This document shows, in pieces, positions 14,736 to 24,106 of a stretch of DNA of 64,000 nt. Source of the DNA: Polaromonas sp. (GTDB lineage Bacteria; Pseudomonadota; Gammaproteobacteria; Burkholderiales; Burkholderiaceae_C); contig NZ_JAUYEY010000030.1 in the NCBI RefSeq assembly GCF_030689685.1, positions 30,428-94,427 of the forward strand, written 5' to 3'. Within the stretch, counting starts at the first letter, position 1; each line of letters starts with the position of its first letter. The notes under the pieces are model-generated. The model did no database searches and had not been told where the DNA came from. It was given only the letters and a program-made list of their open reading frames with translations. The translations under genes were made by a program, and so were the position numbers.

Positions 14736-14765
14736 GTGAATCGGTTTATCAATCAAATCGAGCAA

Positions 14766-15467
14766 CTATTTTTTGGAGTTCGGTTCGCCCGGTGGACGAC
14801 CCGCCGACATCCTGCTGACTCGCCGTTCTGTACGGGTTTGCAAATCGGCGACAAAAGCCGCATCCCCGAGCGCCCAGCCACTGAGCGTGGATTGCGTCAG
14901 TGCCAGTTGCCGATCAGCCGCCACGCCCCCCTGCACCCTCTCTGCGTAAACGGCTTCGCGTGCAAAAGGCGTGTTGCCGAGTGTCCAGAACAGCGGATGC
15001 GGCGTCACCAGCCTGTCCACCCGCAGGCCGGCGTAATGGCCATGGCTGGACCAAGGATAATCTCGCGCCTGCGCCACCAGGCCGTGCCGCACCGGATTGA
15101 GGTCGATGTAGGACATGCAGGCCAGCAGGTAAGGTTCGGGCTGGATGACGGTGGAGCGGTAGCGCCCCTCCCACAAGGTGCCGGAGCGGCCCTGGCTGTC
15201 GTTGAAGTAGCGCACATAACGCCGGCCCACGGCCTGCATCATCTGCGGCATGCCCTCTGCCGTTTCCGGCGTCGCCAGCAGATGGAAGTGGTTGTCCATC
15301 AGCACATAAGCGTGGATGGCGACAGAAAACTTTCTAGCGTTCTCGTCGATCAGGGCCAGCAAAGTCTGGTAATCCGCCACAGACGTGGCAATAACTTGCC
15401 GGTTGTTGCCGCGCTGGATGATGTGCTGCGGGAATCCCGGAAGACTGAGACGGGGAAGACGGGCCAT
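14766..15467 (-). mobile_element. REP-associated tyrosine transposase (RAYT, Y1_Tnp family)
   Basis: A 233-residue single-domain transposase of the IS200/IS605-related RAYT group. The start MARLPRLSLPGFPQHIIQRGNNRQ is split here by motif: LPGFPQHIIQRGN is typical. The metal-binding HUH motif is His60-Phe-His62 in MDNHFHLL. The nucleophilic tyrosine is Tyr84 or Tyr87 in GRRYVRYFND, and LNPVRHGLV follows. RAYTs nick single-stranded DNA at REP palindromes and are usually single-copy, non-selfish genes. REP-like sequence is present on both sides. The frame is intact. Confidence 0.85.
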
Positions 15468-15499
15468 GCTGTGATGTGCTGAGGTTCAACGCATCATAA

Positions 15500-15533
15500 A
15501 GCCGACCTGTCCCCGATTAAATTCGGTTAACCA
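15500..15533. repeat. REP-like flank, right of the RAYT gene
   Basis: Contains CTGTCCCCGATTAAATTCGG, resembling the left flank core in the same orientation, and abuts the truncated gene remnant at 15517-15819. It marks the right boundary of the inserted unit. Confidence 0.45.
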
Positions 15534-15819
15534 ACCACCTTGCCATCGGGTGGGATGGTGACCAGATCGACCAGGCGCACGGATTCGGGTTCTGATCGGT
15601 CTGGCTGAGCACCTCCAGGTACTCCTTGATGATGGGCGTTCCTGCGCTGCGCGGCGACGGCACCGCCTGGGAGATGACCACCCCGCCGATTTCCTTGCCG
15701 AGCGCCGTGACCCCCATGACCTGCTGCAACACCGGCAGCGCCGGGGGCAACTTGGCGACATGCAGCGCAGCCACCACGCCCGCAACAATCACACAGCCAG
15801 CGGGATGGGTCAGCTTCAA
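15517..15819 (-). pseudogene. Chimeric remnant: MFS transporter N-terminus joined to a periplasmic-binding-protein fragment
   Basis: The 100-residue frame starts like the first transmembrane helix of a CynX/NimT-type MFS transporter (CVIVAGVVAALHVAKLPPAL then PVLQQVMGVT). After about residue 42 it switches to a segment resembling a leucine/isoleucine/valine-type periplasmic binding protein (GGVVISQAVPSPRSAGTPII followed by KEYLEVL), then loses similarity and stops next to REP-like sequence. The ATG overlaps the dgt stop by ATGA, so the MFS gene was probably once coupled to dgt and was cut by a deletion joining two unrelated genes. Family assignments are from memory of motifs. Confidence 0.45.
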
Positions 15820-17027
15820 GCGGGGAAGGCCACGCGGCCGATCAGGCGTTCATGTTCTTTGGCGGCAAAACGATCGGTCATGCCGGCAATGTAGTCGGCC
15901 ACTACCCGCTCGGGCTTGGCCGGCGATCCGGCGCCGGCCAGCGGGCTGCTCTCCAGCCGGTCAAAGCGGTCGGTATGCGCCTGCGGCATTTCGGCCGGAT
16001 CGGCCATGTAGGCGGCAAACAGCTCGCGCACCACCTGCTGCGCGGTCTGTGTGGTTTCAACCACCTGCGGATGGCGGTACAGGTTTTGCAGCAGGAATCG
16101 TTTAAGCGACGAGGACTTCAGCGCCATCTCCGTGCTGAAACACACCAGCGGCGGGCTCAGCCGCACTGCCTGCACGCTGTCCACCGCCGCCGCCGCCAAC
16201 GCCGCCCGTGTGGCGTCCATCACGTCGTAGACCTGCGCGCTGAGCATGCGGCGTATGGTTTCGAACAGCAGGCGGCGCCCCTGCAGCCCCGGATGCTGCA
16301 GCAGCGTCTCGCCGCTGTACTGCTCGAACAACTCCACCTGCGCCAATTGTTCAAGACTCAGCAGGCCGGAGCGCACGCCGTCGTCGATGTCATGCGCGTT
16401 GTAGGCAATCTCGTCGGCCAGATTAGCCAACTGCGCTTCCAGGCCGGGCTGCTGCGCAGGCTGTCCCTCTGCGGTGGCCAGAAAGCGCTGCGCCACGCCG
16501 CCGGGCTCGCGCGCCTCGATGCGCCTGGCGTTGCGGCGCGAGCAGTGTTTGAGAATGCCTTCGCGGGTCTCAAACGACAGGTTCAAACCGTCGTAGTTGG
16601 GGTAACGCTCTTCCAGCGTGTCCACCACGCGCAGGCTCTGCAGGTTGTGCTCAAAGCCGGCACTGTCGGGATGGTGGCTTTTCAGGCAGGCGTTGAGCGC
16701 ATCCTGTCCGGCATGGCCAAACGGCGTATGGCCCAGGTCATGGGCCAGCGCGATGGCCTCAACCAGATCCTCGTTCAGGCGCAGCGTGCGCGCGATGGAG
16801 CGGCCAAGCTGGGCAACCTCCAGCGAATGCGTCAGGCGGGTGCGGAACAGGTCACCCTCGTGGTTCAAAAACACCTGGGTCTTGTAGACCAGCCGGCGGA
16901 AAGCGGTGGAATGCACGATGCGGTCGCGGTCGCGCTGAAAGGCGGACCGCGTGGGCGCGGCCGGCTCCGGATAGCGGCGACCGCGGGACGCGGCGGGGTC
17001 GCATGCGCAGGGGGCCAACAAGGTCAT
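15816..17027 (-). CDS. dgt: Deoxyguanosinetriphosphate triphosphohydrolase-like protein
   Basis: A 403-residue HD-domain dNTP triphosphohydrolase. Motifs in order: FQRDRDRIVHSTAFRRLVYK, RTRLTHSLEVAQ (metal His), LAHDLGHTPFGHAGQ (HD pair) and DLGH. These enzymes cleave dNTPs to deoxynucleoside and triphosphate. It follows aroB after an 80-base gap holding a dispersed repeat; the aroK-aroB-dgt order behind pilQ is standard in Betaproteobacteria. Substrate preference cannot be read from the sequence. Confidence 0.92.
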   Translation of the reverse strand: MTLLAPCACDPAASRGRRYPEPAAPTRSAFQRDRDRIVHSTAFRRLVYKTQVFLNHEGDLFRTRLTHSLEVAQLGRSIARTLRLNEDLVEAIALAHDLGHTPFGHAGQDALNACLKSHHPDSAGFEHNLQSLRVVDTLEERYPNYDGLNLSFETREGILKHCSRRNARRIEAREPGGVAQRFLATAEGQPAQQPGLEAQLANLADEIAYNAHDIDDGVRSGLLSLEQLAQVELFEQYSGETLLQHPGLQGRRLLFETIRRMLSAQVYDVMDATRAALAAAAVDSVQAVRLSPPLVCFSTEMALKSSSLKRFLLQNLYRHPQVVETTQTAQQVVRELFAAYMADPAEMPQAHTDRFDRLESSPLAGAGSPAKPERVVADYIAGMTDRFAAKEHERLIGRVAFPA

Positions 17028-17036
17028 GATTTATGC

Positions 17037-17094
17037 ATCAAATCGGCCTACAGCCCATGCCAATCATGGGCGAACAGCTACTTTTTTTATAGCA
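17037..17094 (-). repeat. 55-bp dispersed palindromic repeat, copy A
   Basis: Read on the minus strand: GCTATAAAAAAAGTAGCTG, then a hairpin with arms GCCCATG and CATGGGC, then TGTAGGCCGATTTGA. It fills most of the dgt-aroB gap. Five relatives occur in the window, sharing TAGCT, CGCCC, GGGCTGNAGGC and GATTT blocks in the same order. Confidence 0.7.
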
Positions 17095-17108
17095 AGTTGA
17101 GACTCGGC

Positions 17109-18224
17109 TCAGTCGCAGCTGGCATCAATCACTTCGCGCACCAGGGCATCGGGTGCGCTGCGTACCACGGCCCTGCCCGGTGCGACGATCAGGACGAATT
17201 TAATTTCGCCAGCTTCCGCTTTTTTGTCCACACGCATCAACTCCAGGTAACGCCCGGCACTGTCGGCTGGCGACAGGCGCGGACCGGTGACCGGCAGCCC
17301 GGCGCGCTGGATCAGCGTACGCAAGCGGTCCACAAATGCGCCATCGACCAGGCCCAGACGCTGGGACAGGCGCGCCGCCATCACCATGCCGCAGCCGACG
17401 CCCTCGCCGTGCAGCCACCGGCCATACCCGAGTCCCGACTCGATGGCATGGCCAAAGGTGTGTCCAAAATTGAGGATGGCACGCAAGCCGTTTTCACGTT
17501 CGTCCTGGCCCACCACCTCGGCCTTGATTTCACAGCTGCGCCGTATTGCATGCGCCAGCGCCGCCGGCTCGCGCGCCAGCAAGGCGTCGATGTTGTCCTC
17601 GATCCAGTCCAGGAAAGCCATGTCGGCAATCGGCCCGTACTTGATGATTTCGGCCAGGCCGGCGCTGAGCTCACGCGGGGGAAGTGTCTGGAGCACATCG
17701 AGGTCGCAAAGCACGCGCTCGGGTTGGTAAAAAGCGCCCACCATGTTTTTACCCAAGGGGTGGTTGATGGCGGTCTTGCCGCCGACGGAAGAGTCCACCT
17801 GTGCCAGCAGCGTGGTCGGCATCTGCACAAACGGCACGCCACGCATGTAGCAGGCCGCGGCAAACCCCGTCATGTCCCCGACCACGCCGCCACCGAGTGC
17901 AAACAGCACGGTCTTGCGGTCACAGCCGTTTCCAAGCAGCGCGTCAAAAATCAGTTGCAGCGTGGGCCAGTCCTTGTGGACCTCGCCATCGGGCAAAGCC
18001 ACCAGCAAAACGCGCTTGTAGTGCGGCTGCAATGCGGTCCGCAACAACTCGGCATACAGCGGCGCCACAGTGTCGTTCGACACGATCAGGGCTGTGCTGG
18101 CAGCCGGCAGGTTCTGGTAAGTCGCCGGATCGCCAAGCAGGCCGGAACCAATGCTGATGGGGTAGCTGCGATCGCCCAGGTCAATCCGTACCTGCTGCGT
18201 CGCCGGAGAAGAATTTGCATGCAT
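17109..18224 (-). CDS. aroB: 3-dehydroquinate synthase
   Basis: A 371-residue NAD- and zinc-dependent enzyme converting DAHP to 3-dehydroquinate in the shikimate pathway. Motifs: [19 protein letters not shown] and [19 protein letters not shown], with metal ligands in [21 protein letters not shown] and [10 protein letters not shown]. It lies 63 bases downstream of aroK and is transcribed with it and the pil genes. Confidence 0.96.
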   Translation of the reverse strand: MHANSSPATQQVRIDLGDRSYPISIGSGLLGDPATYQNLPAASTALIVSNDTVAPLYAELLRTALQPHYKRVLLVALPDGEVHKDWPTLQLIFDALLGNGCDRKTVLFALGGGVVGDMTGFAAACYMRGVPFVQMPTTLLAQVDSSVGGKTAINHPLGKNMVGAFYQPERVLCDLDVLQTLPPRELSAGLAEIIKYGPIADMAFLDWIEDNIDALLAREPAALAHAIRRSCEIKAEVVGQDERENGLRAILNFGHTFGHAIESGLGYGRWLHGEGVGCGMVMAARLSQRLGLVDGAFVDRLRTLIQRAGLPVTGPRLSPADSAGRYLELMRVDKKAEAGEIKFVLIVAPGRAVVRSAPDALVREVIDASCD

Positions 18225-18287
18225 GCCTCAAGTGTAGAGGCTTCGCCTTGAAGCTTGTCGGGCGTCACCCATCCTCGCGCCCGTGGC

Positions 18288-18842
18288 TCAGTTACGCGCA
18301 GCCGGCATCAGACCCGATGTTTCGAGCTGGCTCGCGATCAGGTGGACCAGGGCCGGCACGGAGGGCCTCCCGGTCTCGACAACCAAGCGCGCGCTCTCGC
18401 GGTACAGCGGGTCACGCAAGGCGTACAGCTCACGCAAACGAGCCAGCGGATCGGCCACCTGGAGCAGCGGCCGATTCTGGTCATGGCGCAAGCGACGAAA
18501 AACGTCTTCCGGAGACGAATGCAGGTAGATCGTATGGCTGCGCTGCTTGAGGTGCTCGCGGTTGGCTGGCCGGAGCACCGCGCCGCCGCCGGTGGACAAC
18601 ACACAGGGCTCTCCCCCAGTCAACTCATCAATGACGGCCTGCTCCAGGTCGCGAAAGGGCTCCTCGCCTTCGCGTTCAAAAAACGCGCGGATGGACAGAC
18701 CGATGCGCTTTTCGATGACATGGTCGGTATCCAGAAAGGGCCAGCCCAGGCGCCGCGCGAGCTGGCGACCGACGGTGGACTTGCCTGAGCCGGGAAGGCC
18801 GACAAAGGCGACATGGGCAACTAAGTTCGAGGGAGCACCCAT
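18288..18842 (-). CDS. aroK: Shikimate kinase
   Basis: A 184-residue P-loop kinase phosphorylating shikimate. Walker A is GLPGSGKST. The shikimate-binding motif DTDHVIEKRIG and the glycine-rich STGGGAVLR follow, and the lid region includes RPLLQ. It begins 137 bases after pilQ, with no strong terminator visible between, consistent with the conserved pilMNOPQ-aroKB cluster. An N-terminal extension of about ten residues precedes the P-loop strand. Confidence 0.95.
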   Translation of the reverse strand: MGAPSNLVAHVAFVGLPGSGKSTVGRQLARRLGWPFLDTDHVIEKRIGLSIRAFFEREGEEPFRDLEQAVIDELTGGEPCVLSTGGGAVLRPANREHLKQRSHTIYLHSSPEDVFRRLRHDQNRPLLQVADPLARLRELYALRDPLYRESARLVVETGRPSVPALVHLIASQLETSGLMPAARN

Positions 18843-18979
18843 GTCAGTTCTAATCTGGTCGTCGAAGAAAAGATGAGATCGATAATTGGCGACGGCGGGG
18901 CAACAAAAGCTTCAAGGCGGCCGTCCGCCGCCCACCGGCGCGGGTCACGACTGCGCCATCCTCAGCCACTCGACAAACG

Positions 18980-21127
18980 TCAGCGTAAAGCAGCGCCGTT
19001 GCTGATCATTTTGGGCGAAATAAAAACCAGCAGTTCAGACTTGTTGGCGGTGCGTGTTTTGGTTTTGAACAAGTTGCCGATTCCCGGCAAATCACCCAGA
19101 AAGGGAACCTTGGTTTCATCCTCACGCTCGTTCTGTTCGAAAATGCCACCTATCACCACCGTGCCGCCGTTTTCCACCAAAACCTGGGTTTGGATGTGTT
19201 TCGTGTCAATCGCAAAACCATTGGCAGTGGCGCGGCCCACGCTGTCCTTGTTCACGTCGACATTCAAAATAATGTTGCCTTCCGGCGTGATCTGAGGTGT
19301 GACCTCAAGCTTCAGGTTGGCCTTGCGAAAAGCAATCGAGGTGGCGCCGCTGGACGTCGCCTGCTGGTAAGGCAATTCCGTACCCTGCTCGATCAGCGCC
19401 TTGACCTGGTCGGCCGTCACGATTCGAGGACTGGACACAATCTTGCCCTTGCCATCGGCTTCCATCGCGGAAATTTCAAGGTTCAACAATCTGGTCAGCG
19501 ATGAGTTGAAGAGAGCGACAGCAAAAGTTGCAGCGGGAAAGCCGTTTTGACCAACCCCGGGCAAGTTGACGAAGTTCCCTGCCGTGGTTCCGAAATTGGC
19601 TCCCAATTGGGCGGCTGTACCGGCCGGAATATTCGGCGTGATGTAGGTCGGGCCAAACTGCGTATTCTGGCTGCCGTTCAAGGTGAAGGGACGCCCCCCC
19701 AGCCTCACACCTAGAGATTTTCCAAAAGTATCGGAAGCCTCGACAATGCGCGCCTCGATCAGCACCTGGCGCACCGGGATATCCAGCTTGGCAATCAGGC
19801 TTTGGACCTGTTCCAACTTGGAGGGGATGTCGGTCACGAACAACTGGTTGGTGCGGGTTTCCGAAATCACGCTGCCGCGAACCGACAATATCTTGGTCGC
19901 GCCCGGCGCTCCGGTACCTAACAATCCCTTGGCAATCTCATCCGCCTTTGCATAGTTCAGTTTGAAGTCCTGGGTGCGAACCTGCTCCAGGCTTTGAATC
20001 GCATTGCGCGACTCCAGATCAAGCTTGTCCTTCGCAGCCAACTCATCCTTGGGCGCAATCAGCAACACATTGCCGGTTTTCCGCATGCCCAAGCCCTTGG
20101 CCTGCAAGATGATGTCCAGTGCCTGGTCCCACGGTACATCCTTCAGGCGCAGTGTCACAGCGCCCGTGACACTGTCCGATGTCACGATGTTGAAGTTGGT
20201 GAAGTCGGCAATGACCTGCAGCAAGGAGCGGGTTTCGATGTTCTGGAAATTGAGTGACAGCTTTTCGCCGGTGTAACCCGGCCCCCGCGACAACTTGGAT
20301 TCGTCCACCTTCTGCTGGCGCACCTCCAGCACAAACTGGTTGTCGCTCTGGTAAGCGCTGTGTTCCCACAACCCTTTGGGCTCCACCACCATGCGAACCT
20401 TGTCACCGAACTGGGAAGTTGTCACGCTTTGAACTGGCGTACCGAAGTCCGACACGTCCAGGCGGCGGCGCAAGCCCTCGGGCAAGGCGGTTTTCAAAAA
20501 ATCCACGACCAGGGTCTGACCCTGCTGCCGAATGTCGACGCCAACCTGGTTGTTCGCCAGATCAACCACGATCCGGCCCGAAGCGTCGGTGCCGCGACGA
20601 AAATCAATGTCTTTGAGCGGCAAGGTATCGCGGTTGCGGTTCTCTGCAAAAACCGGCGCAGCAACCGCCGACGGCGCGGCCAGAGCAACCGGAGCCAGGA
20701 TGATCAGCAAGGACTTGCCCTGGATTTGTGTGCTGTAGGCCGTGGACGCCTTGAGATTGAGCACCACACGGGTTCTCTCACCGGCCTGCACCACATTGGC
20801 AGAGCGCAAATTACCCAAATTCAGTTCCACCGCCGAACGACCCATGGAATTGCTGATCCCCGGAAAATCCAGTGCGATACGAGCCGGCGACTGGATCGTG
20901 AAGCCCGTCGGCACGGCAGTCAAGGCTTCCGTCAGGTCGATGCGAATCACTTCCGTACCGCCCTGAACAGAACCCGTCACAGACTCTATGGCATTGGGTT
21001 TTTGCGCCCACAACGCGGCCGGCAAAGAAGCGGTCAACAGGGCCACGCCGATCACTGCCCGTGCGGACAGTTGCGCGCACGCGCGGTGCAACGTCCCAGC
21101 CCCGGTGGTGCATGCGTTCTTGTTCAT
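18980..21127 (-). CDS. pilQ: Type IV pilus secretin PilQ
   Basis: Outer-membrane secretin through which type IV pili are extruded. The 715-residue product has a signal peptide ending near ALWA, an AMIN domain (peptidoglycan targeting), STN/secretin N-domains (LSLNFQNIETRSLLQVIADF) and a C-terminal secretin domain (QVLIEARIVEAS through GNIILNVDVNKDSVG and GGTVVIGGIFEQNE). The frame is open to 21172, but the ATG at 21127 overlaps the pilP stop as ATGA, the pattern used across this operon, so I take it as the start. Confidence 0.93.
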   Translation of the reverse strand: MNKNACTTGAGTLHRACAQLSARAVIGVALLTASLPAALWAQKPNAIESVTGSVQGGTEVIRIDLTEALTAVPTGFTIQSPARIALDFPGISNSMGRSAVELNLGNLRSANVVQAGERTRVVLNLKASTAYSTQIQGKSLLIILAPVALAAPSAVAAPVFAENRNRDTLPLKDIDFRRGTDASGRIVVDLANNQVGVDIRQQGQTLVVDFLKTALPEGLRRRLDVSDFGTPVQSVTTSQFGDKVRMVVEPKGLWEHSAYQSDNQFVLEVRQQKVDESKLSRGPGYTGEKLSLNFQNIETRSLLQVIADFTNFNIVTSDSVTGAVTLRLKDVPWDQALDIILQAKGLGMRKTGNVLLIAPKDELAAKDKLDLESRNAIQSLEQVRTQDFKLNYAKADEIAKGLLGTGAPGATKILSVRGSVISETRTNQLFVTDIPSKLEQVQSLIAKLDIPVRQVLIEARIVEASDTFGKSLGVRLGGRPFTLNGSQNTQFGPTYITPNIPAGTAAQLGANFGTTAGNFVNLPGVGQNGFPAATFAVALFNSSLTRLLNLEISAMEADGKGKIVSSPRIVTADQVKALIEQGTELPYQQATSSGATSIAFRKANLKLEVTPQITPEGNIILNVDVNKDSVGRATANGFAIDTKHIQTQVLVENGGTVVIGGIFEQNEREDETKVPFLGDLPGIGNLFKTKTRTANKSELLVFISPKMISNGAALR

Positions 21128-21684
21128 TTTGATCCCTCTTGAAGCTGTATGTTCGCCATCCGCTCGGTCCACTCCCCTGCGGCGTCCTGCACAATTTCAC
21201 GCAGGGCCAGCTCGGTTTCAGAAATTTTCATGACGCGGCCGTAGTTTTGACCGAGGTAGTTGCCAACCCGCACCTGGTACAGCAAATTGTCCACACGCAG
21301 CAGGGCCACGGGCTGCCCTTGTTTGATGAGGCTGCCCACCATGGCCACCGCGTCCAGCGGCAAGGCCTCAAGCGGCTCCTTGCGACGGTTCAATTCTGGC
21401 GCGATGAGTGCCGCATTGGAGCTCGCCTGGCTGGAGTCGCGTTTGAGCGCCTGCAACAGTTTCTGGTTGCTGAAGGGCTCGATGGCGCCTTCCTGGGTGT
21501 AGGCTTGCGGCGAAAACTTGGTGGGCTCGGGCAGCGGTTGGATCCTGGGCCGGGTTTGGCTGCGTTGCTCACCCATCCACTGCTGCAACTCTTCGTGATC
21601 TGAGGAGCTGCAAGAGACCAATCCCAAACAGCCACCCAGGGCGAGCAGCAAAAACATTATCTTCTTGATACGAAGCTGTTTCAT
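21124..21684 (-). CDS. pilP: Type IV pilus assembly lipoprotein PilP
   Basis: A 186-residue lipoprotein with lipobox LVSC in its first 25 residues, then a Pro-rich linker and the PilP beta-domain (AVAMVGSLIKQGQPVALLRV and YQVRVGNYLGQNYGRV). It joins PilN/PilO in the inner membrane to PilQ. A Met at residue 10 is an alternative start. It overlaps pilO and pilQ by four bases on either side. Confidence 0.93.
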   Translation of the reverse strand: MKQLRIKKIMFLLLALGGCLGLVSCSSSDHEELQQWMGEQRSQTRPRIQPLPEPTKFSPQAYTQEGAIEPFSNQKLLQALKRDSSQASSNAALIAPELNRRKEPLEALPLDAVAMVGSLIKQGQPVALLRVDNLLYQVRVGNYLGQNYGRVMKISETELALREIVQDAAGEWTERMANIQLQEGSK

Positions 21685-22349
21685 TTGTTCGGACCTTTCG
21701 CAGCAGAAGCGGTTTTTCGCTGCGACGAAATCTCTTCAGGATCAAGATAGCGAAAGGTTTTGGCCGTGCTGTCCATGCTCATCGTGCCGTCTTTGAGGGG
21801 CGCAATTGCGATATTGTTCAGCGTCACGATGCGCGACAGATTCGCGATGTCGGCCGCAAATGCCCCGATGTCGTGATACCGGCCGGTGACTTTGATCGCA
21901 ATAGGCAATTCGGCGTAGTAATCCTTGACACTCACTTGCCCCGGCCGGAACAACTCGAACTGCAGGCTGCGGCCCAGACCCGCCTGGTTGATATCCGAAA
22001 GCAGCGCATCCATTTCGGCCTTGCTCGGCAGCTGTTTTTCAAGCTGTGTGACGTACTGCTGGACCTGCTCGCGCTGTTTCTTCAAACCTTCCAGATTGGC
22101 CGCAAGGGCCAGTTTTTTCTTGAAGTCTTCTCTTAGCAGCAGTTCCTTGGCTTGTTCAGCCTTGAGCTCTTCATCGGAAGTGCTGAGCCAGACAAACCAC
22201 AGTGCAGCGACAACCGCCACGGTCACGAAAACGCACAAAAGATAACGCGGAAACGCCGGCCACGATGGGGGGTCGTTCGGATTGAGCCCGACGAACTGCG
22301 CTTTCACGCCATTCTGAATCGCAGCAAAATTGATATTGACTTTAGCCAT
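21681..22349 (-). CDS. pilO: Type IV pilus alignment protein PilO
   Basis: A 222-residue inner-membrane protein with a short cytoplasmic N-terminus, one transmembrane helix (about residues 36-55), a periplasmic coiled coil rich in Glu, Lys and Gln, and a C-terminal ferredoxin-like domain. It forms heterodimers with PilN in the alignment subcomplex. It follows pilN after 27 bases and overlaps pilP by ATGA. Confidence 0.93.
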   Translation of the reverse strand: MAKVNINFAAIQNGVKAQFVGLNPNDPPSWPAFPRYLLCVFVTVAVVAALWFVWLSTSDEELKAEQAKELLLREDFKKKLALAANLEGLKKQREQVQQYVTQLEKQLPSKAEMDALLSDINQAGLGRSLQFELFRPGQVSVKDYYAELPIAIKVTGRYHDIGAFAADIANLSRIVTLNNIAIAPLKDGTMSMDSTAKTFRYLDPEEISSQRKTASAAKGPNK

Positions 22350-22376
22350 GTTCAGTGCCTGTTGCCGACCACGCCG

Positions 22377-23018
22377 TCAACCCTTGGCGGCCGCAGGAGC
22401 GGCCGGTGCTGGCTTGCCCGCCGCAGGGTTGGCGGAGGTCCCTGCTTTTTGCGCGTCAGTCGCGCGCTTAAGAGCCACCCGCATCGAAAAATTAGACACA
22501 CGGCGCTGATCCCGTGCGCTGAGCGCAAGCGCCTTGCCGGTAATCTCGATCAGTTCGGGCCGGGTCAGCCACGGGCTGTTGTTGCTCAAGTTTCGCAACA
22601 GCTCAGACACCCGCTCGTTGGACTGCGCAACCCCCGTCAACAAAACCACCTGGTTGTCCTGCTTCATGCTGGTCAGGTACACCCCATCAGGCAATTGCCG
22701 CACCAACTCATCGAGCAGGTAGACCGGCAAATTCCGGTTACCCTGCAGATCTTCCACGGCATTCTGGCGTGCGCGCAACGCGGCAATTTCCTGCTGCAGC
22801 CCAGCGATTTCCTTGATCTGGTTTTCAAGACGCGTGATCTCCGACTTGAGGAACGTGTTTTGAGCCTGCTGCCCGGAAATCTGGGCCTGGTACCAGGAAT
22901 ACACCGCCCCACAAATCAGACCGCCCATCAGGGCCGCAATCCCCAAGGCCACAAAAAAGGCCTCGCGCCTGCGTTTGCGCGCCGCTTCACGGTGGGGAAG
23001 TAAATTAACCAGAATCAC
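22377..23018 (-). CDS. pilN: Type IV pilus alignment protein PilN
   Basis: Inner-membrane partner of PilO. The conserved PilN N-terminus (M)ILVNLLPHRE, which binds PilM, begins at a GTG (23018). That GTG overlaps the pilM stop as GTGA and has GGAGG eight bases upstream, so this start is preferred over the longer frame to 23048. The 213-residue product has one membrane helix (about 25-45), a coiled coil and a compact periplasmic domain; the C-terminal 25 residues are Ala/Pro/Lys-rich. Confidence 0.93.
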   Translation of the reverse strand: MILVNLLPHREAARKRRREAFFVALGIAALMGGLICGAVYSWYQAQISGQQAQNTFLKSEITRLENQIKEIAGLQQEIAALRARQNAVEDLQGNRNLPVYLLDELVRQLPDGVYLTSMKQDNQVVLLTGVAQSNERVSELLRNLSNNSPWLTRPELIEITGKALALSARDQRRVSNFSMRVALKRATDAQKAGTSANPAAGKPAPAAPAAAKG

Positions 23019-24094
23019 TGGAAAAACCTCCGCAAGGCCAGGCCGCACGATGTCAGGTAAGACGCTGCTTCGCGCTTCATCTTGTTTTCACGGATGTTGC
23101 CGCTGAGTGTCATGCCCTCAAAAGGATTGGCCACCATGCAGGCAAATGAGGTTTGCTGCGTCACGGCATCGGTCAAACCCGGCAGGGCTGACGAGCCGCC
23201 GGCCAGCATCACGTGGTCCACCTTGTTGTGCGGCGTGCTGGTAAAAAAGAACTGGAGCGCCCGCCCAATTTCCTGCGCCATGCTGTCGACAAAGGGCTTG
23301 AGCACGCTGACGCCATAGTCATCAGGCAGGTCGCCGCTGCGTTTTTTGCTCTCGGCTTCTTCAGGAGAAAAGCCATACTGGCGCACGATCAACTGGGTCA
23401 GCTGGGCACCGCCAAACGCCTGGTCGCGCTCATACAGTACTTCATCATTCTTGATGACCTGCATGCTGGTCGTGAGGGCGCCCACTTCAAACAGGGCCAC
23501 CATGGTGTCCAGCCCCTTGTTCGGCAGGTTCTCAATCAAGCGCGCCGTCGCCAGGCGCGATGCGTAGGATTCGACATCAACCACTACCGGCTTCAAACCC
23601 GCCGCTTCGGCCAGCCCCTGTCTGTCGTTGACTTTTTCCTTGCGCGACGCTGCGATCAGCACCTCCACATCGCCTGCCGAGGTCGCGCTGGGGCCAACCA
23701 CACAGAAGTCCAGGCTGACTTCATCGAGCGAAAACGGAATGTACTGGTTGGCCTCGGCTTCGACCTGGATTTCGAGCTCCTGCTCGCTCAAGCCACCGGG
23801 AAGAATGATTTTCTTGGTGATCACCGCCGACGCCGGCAGGGCCATGGCCACATTTTTAGTCCGGGTCCCGCTTTTTTTAACGACCCGGCGCACCGCCTCG
23901 GCCACCTCGTCGAACTTTTCGACGTTGCCGTCGGTGATCCAACCCCTCTCCAAGGGCTCAATCGCACAGTGATCAAGCACCAGGTTGCCTGCCTTGTCAC
24001 GGCTCAATTCCACCAACTTGACGCTTGACGAGCTGATGTCCAAGCCCAGCAAGGCGGACGATTGGCGGTTAAATAAGGATCCCAAAGAGATCAA
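23015..24094 (-). CDS. pilM: Type IV pilus inner-membrane platform protein PilM
   Basis: Cytoplasmic actin-like ATPase-fold protein that binds the PilN N-terminus. The sequence ALLGLDISSSSVKLVELS marks phosphate-1 of the actin fold, and HVMLAGGSSALPGL marks the adenosine motif. The start must be a TTG: either 24106 or, as given here, 24094, where the product begins ISLGSLF like other family members and GGGGA lies five bases upstream. Residues 1-359 are otherwise ordinary. First gene of the pil operon. Confidence 0.92.
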   Translation of the reverse strand: MISLGSLFNRQSSALLGLDISSSSVKLVELSRDKAGNLVLDHCAIEPLERGWITDGNVEKFDEVAEAVRRVVKKSGTRTKNVAMALPASAVITKKIILPGGLSEQELEIQVEAEANQYIPFSLDEVSLDFCVVGPSATSAGDVEVLIAASRKEKVNDRQGLAEAAGLKPVVVDVESYASRLATARLIENLPNKGLDTMVALFEVGALTTSMQVIKNDEVLYERDQAFGGAQLTQLIVRQYGFSPEEAESKKRSGDLPDDYGVSVLKPFVDSMAQEIGRALQFFFTSTPHNKVDHVMLAGGSSALPGLTDAVTQQTSFACMVANPFEGMTLSGNIRENKMKREAASYLTSCGLALRRFFQ

Positions 24095-24106
24095 GACAGT
24101 CCCCAA

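Noticed and set aside
15852..18251. 799-residue open frame antisense to dgt and aroB
   Set aside because: It spans two well-identified genes on the other strand and has shadow composition.
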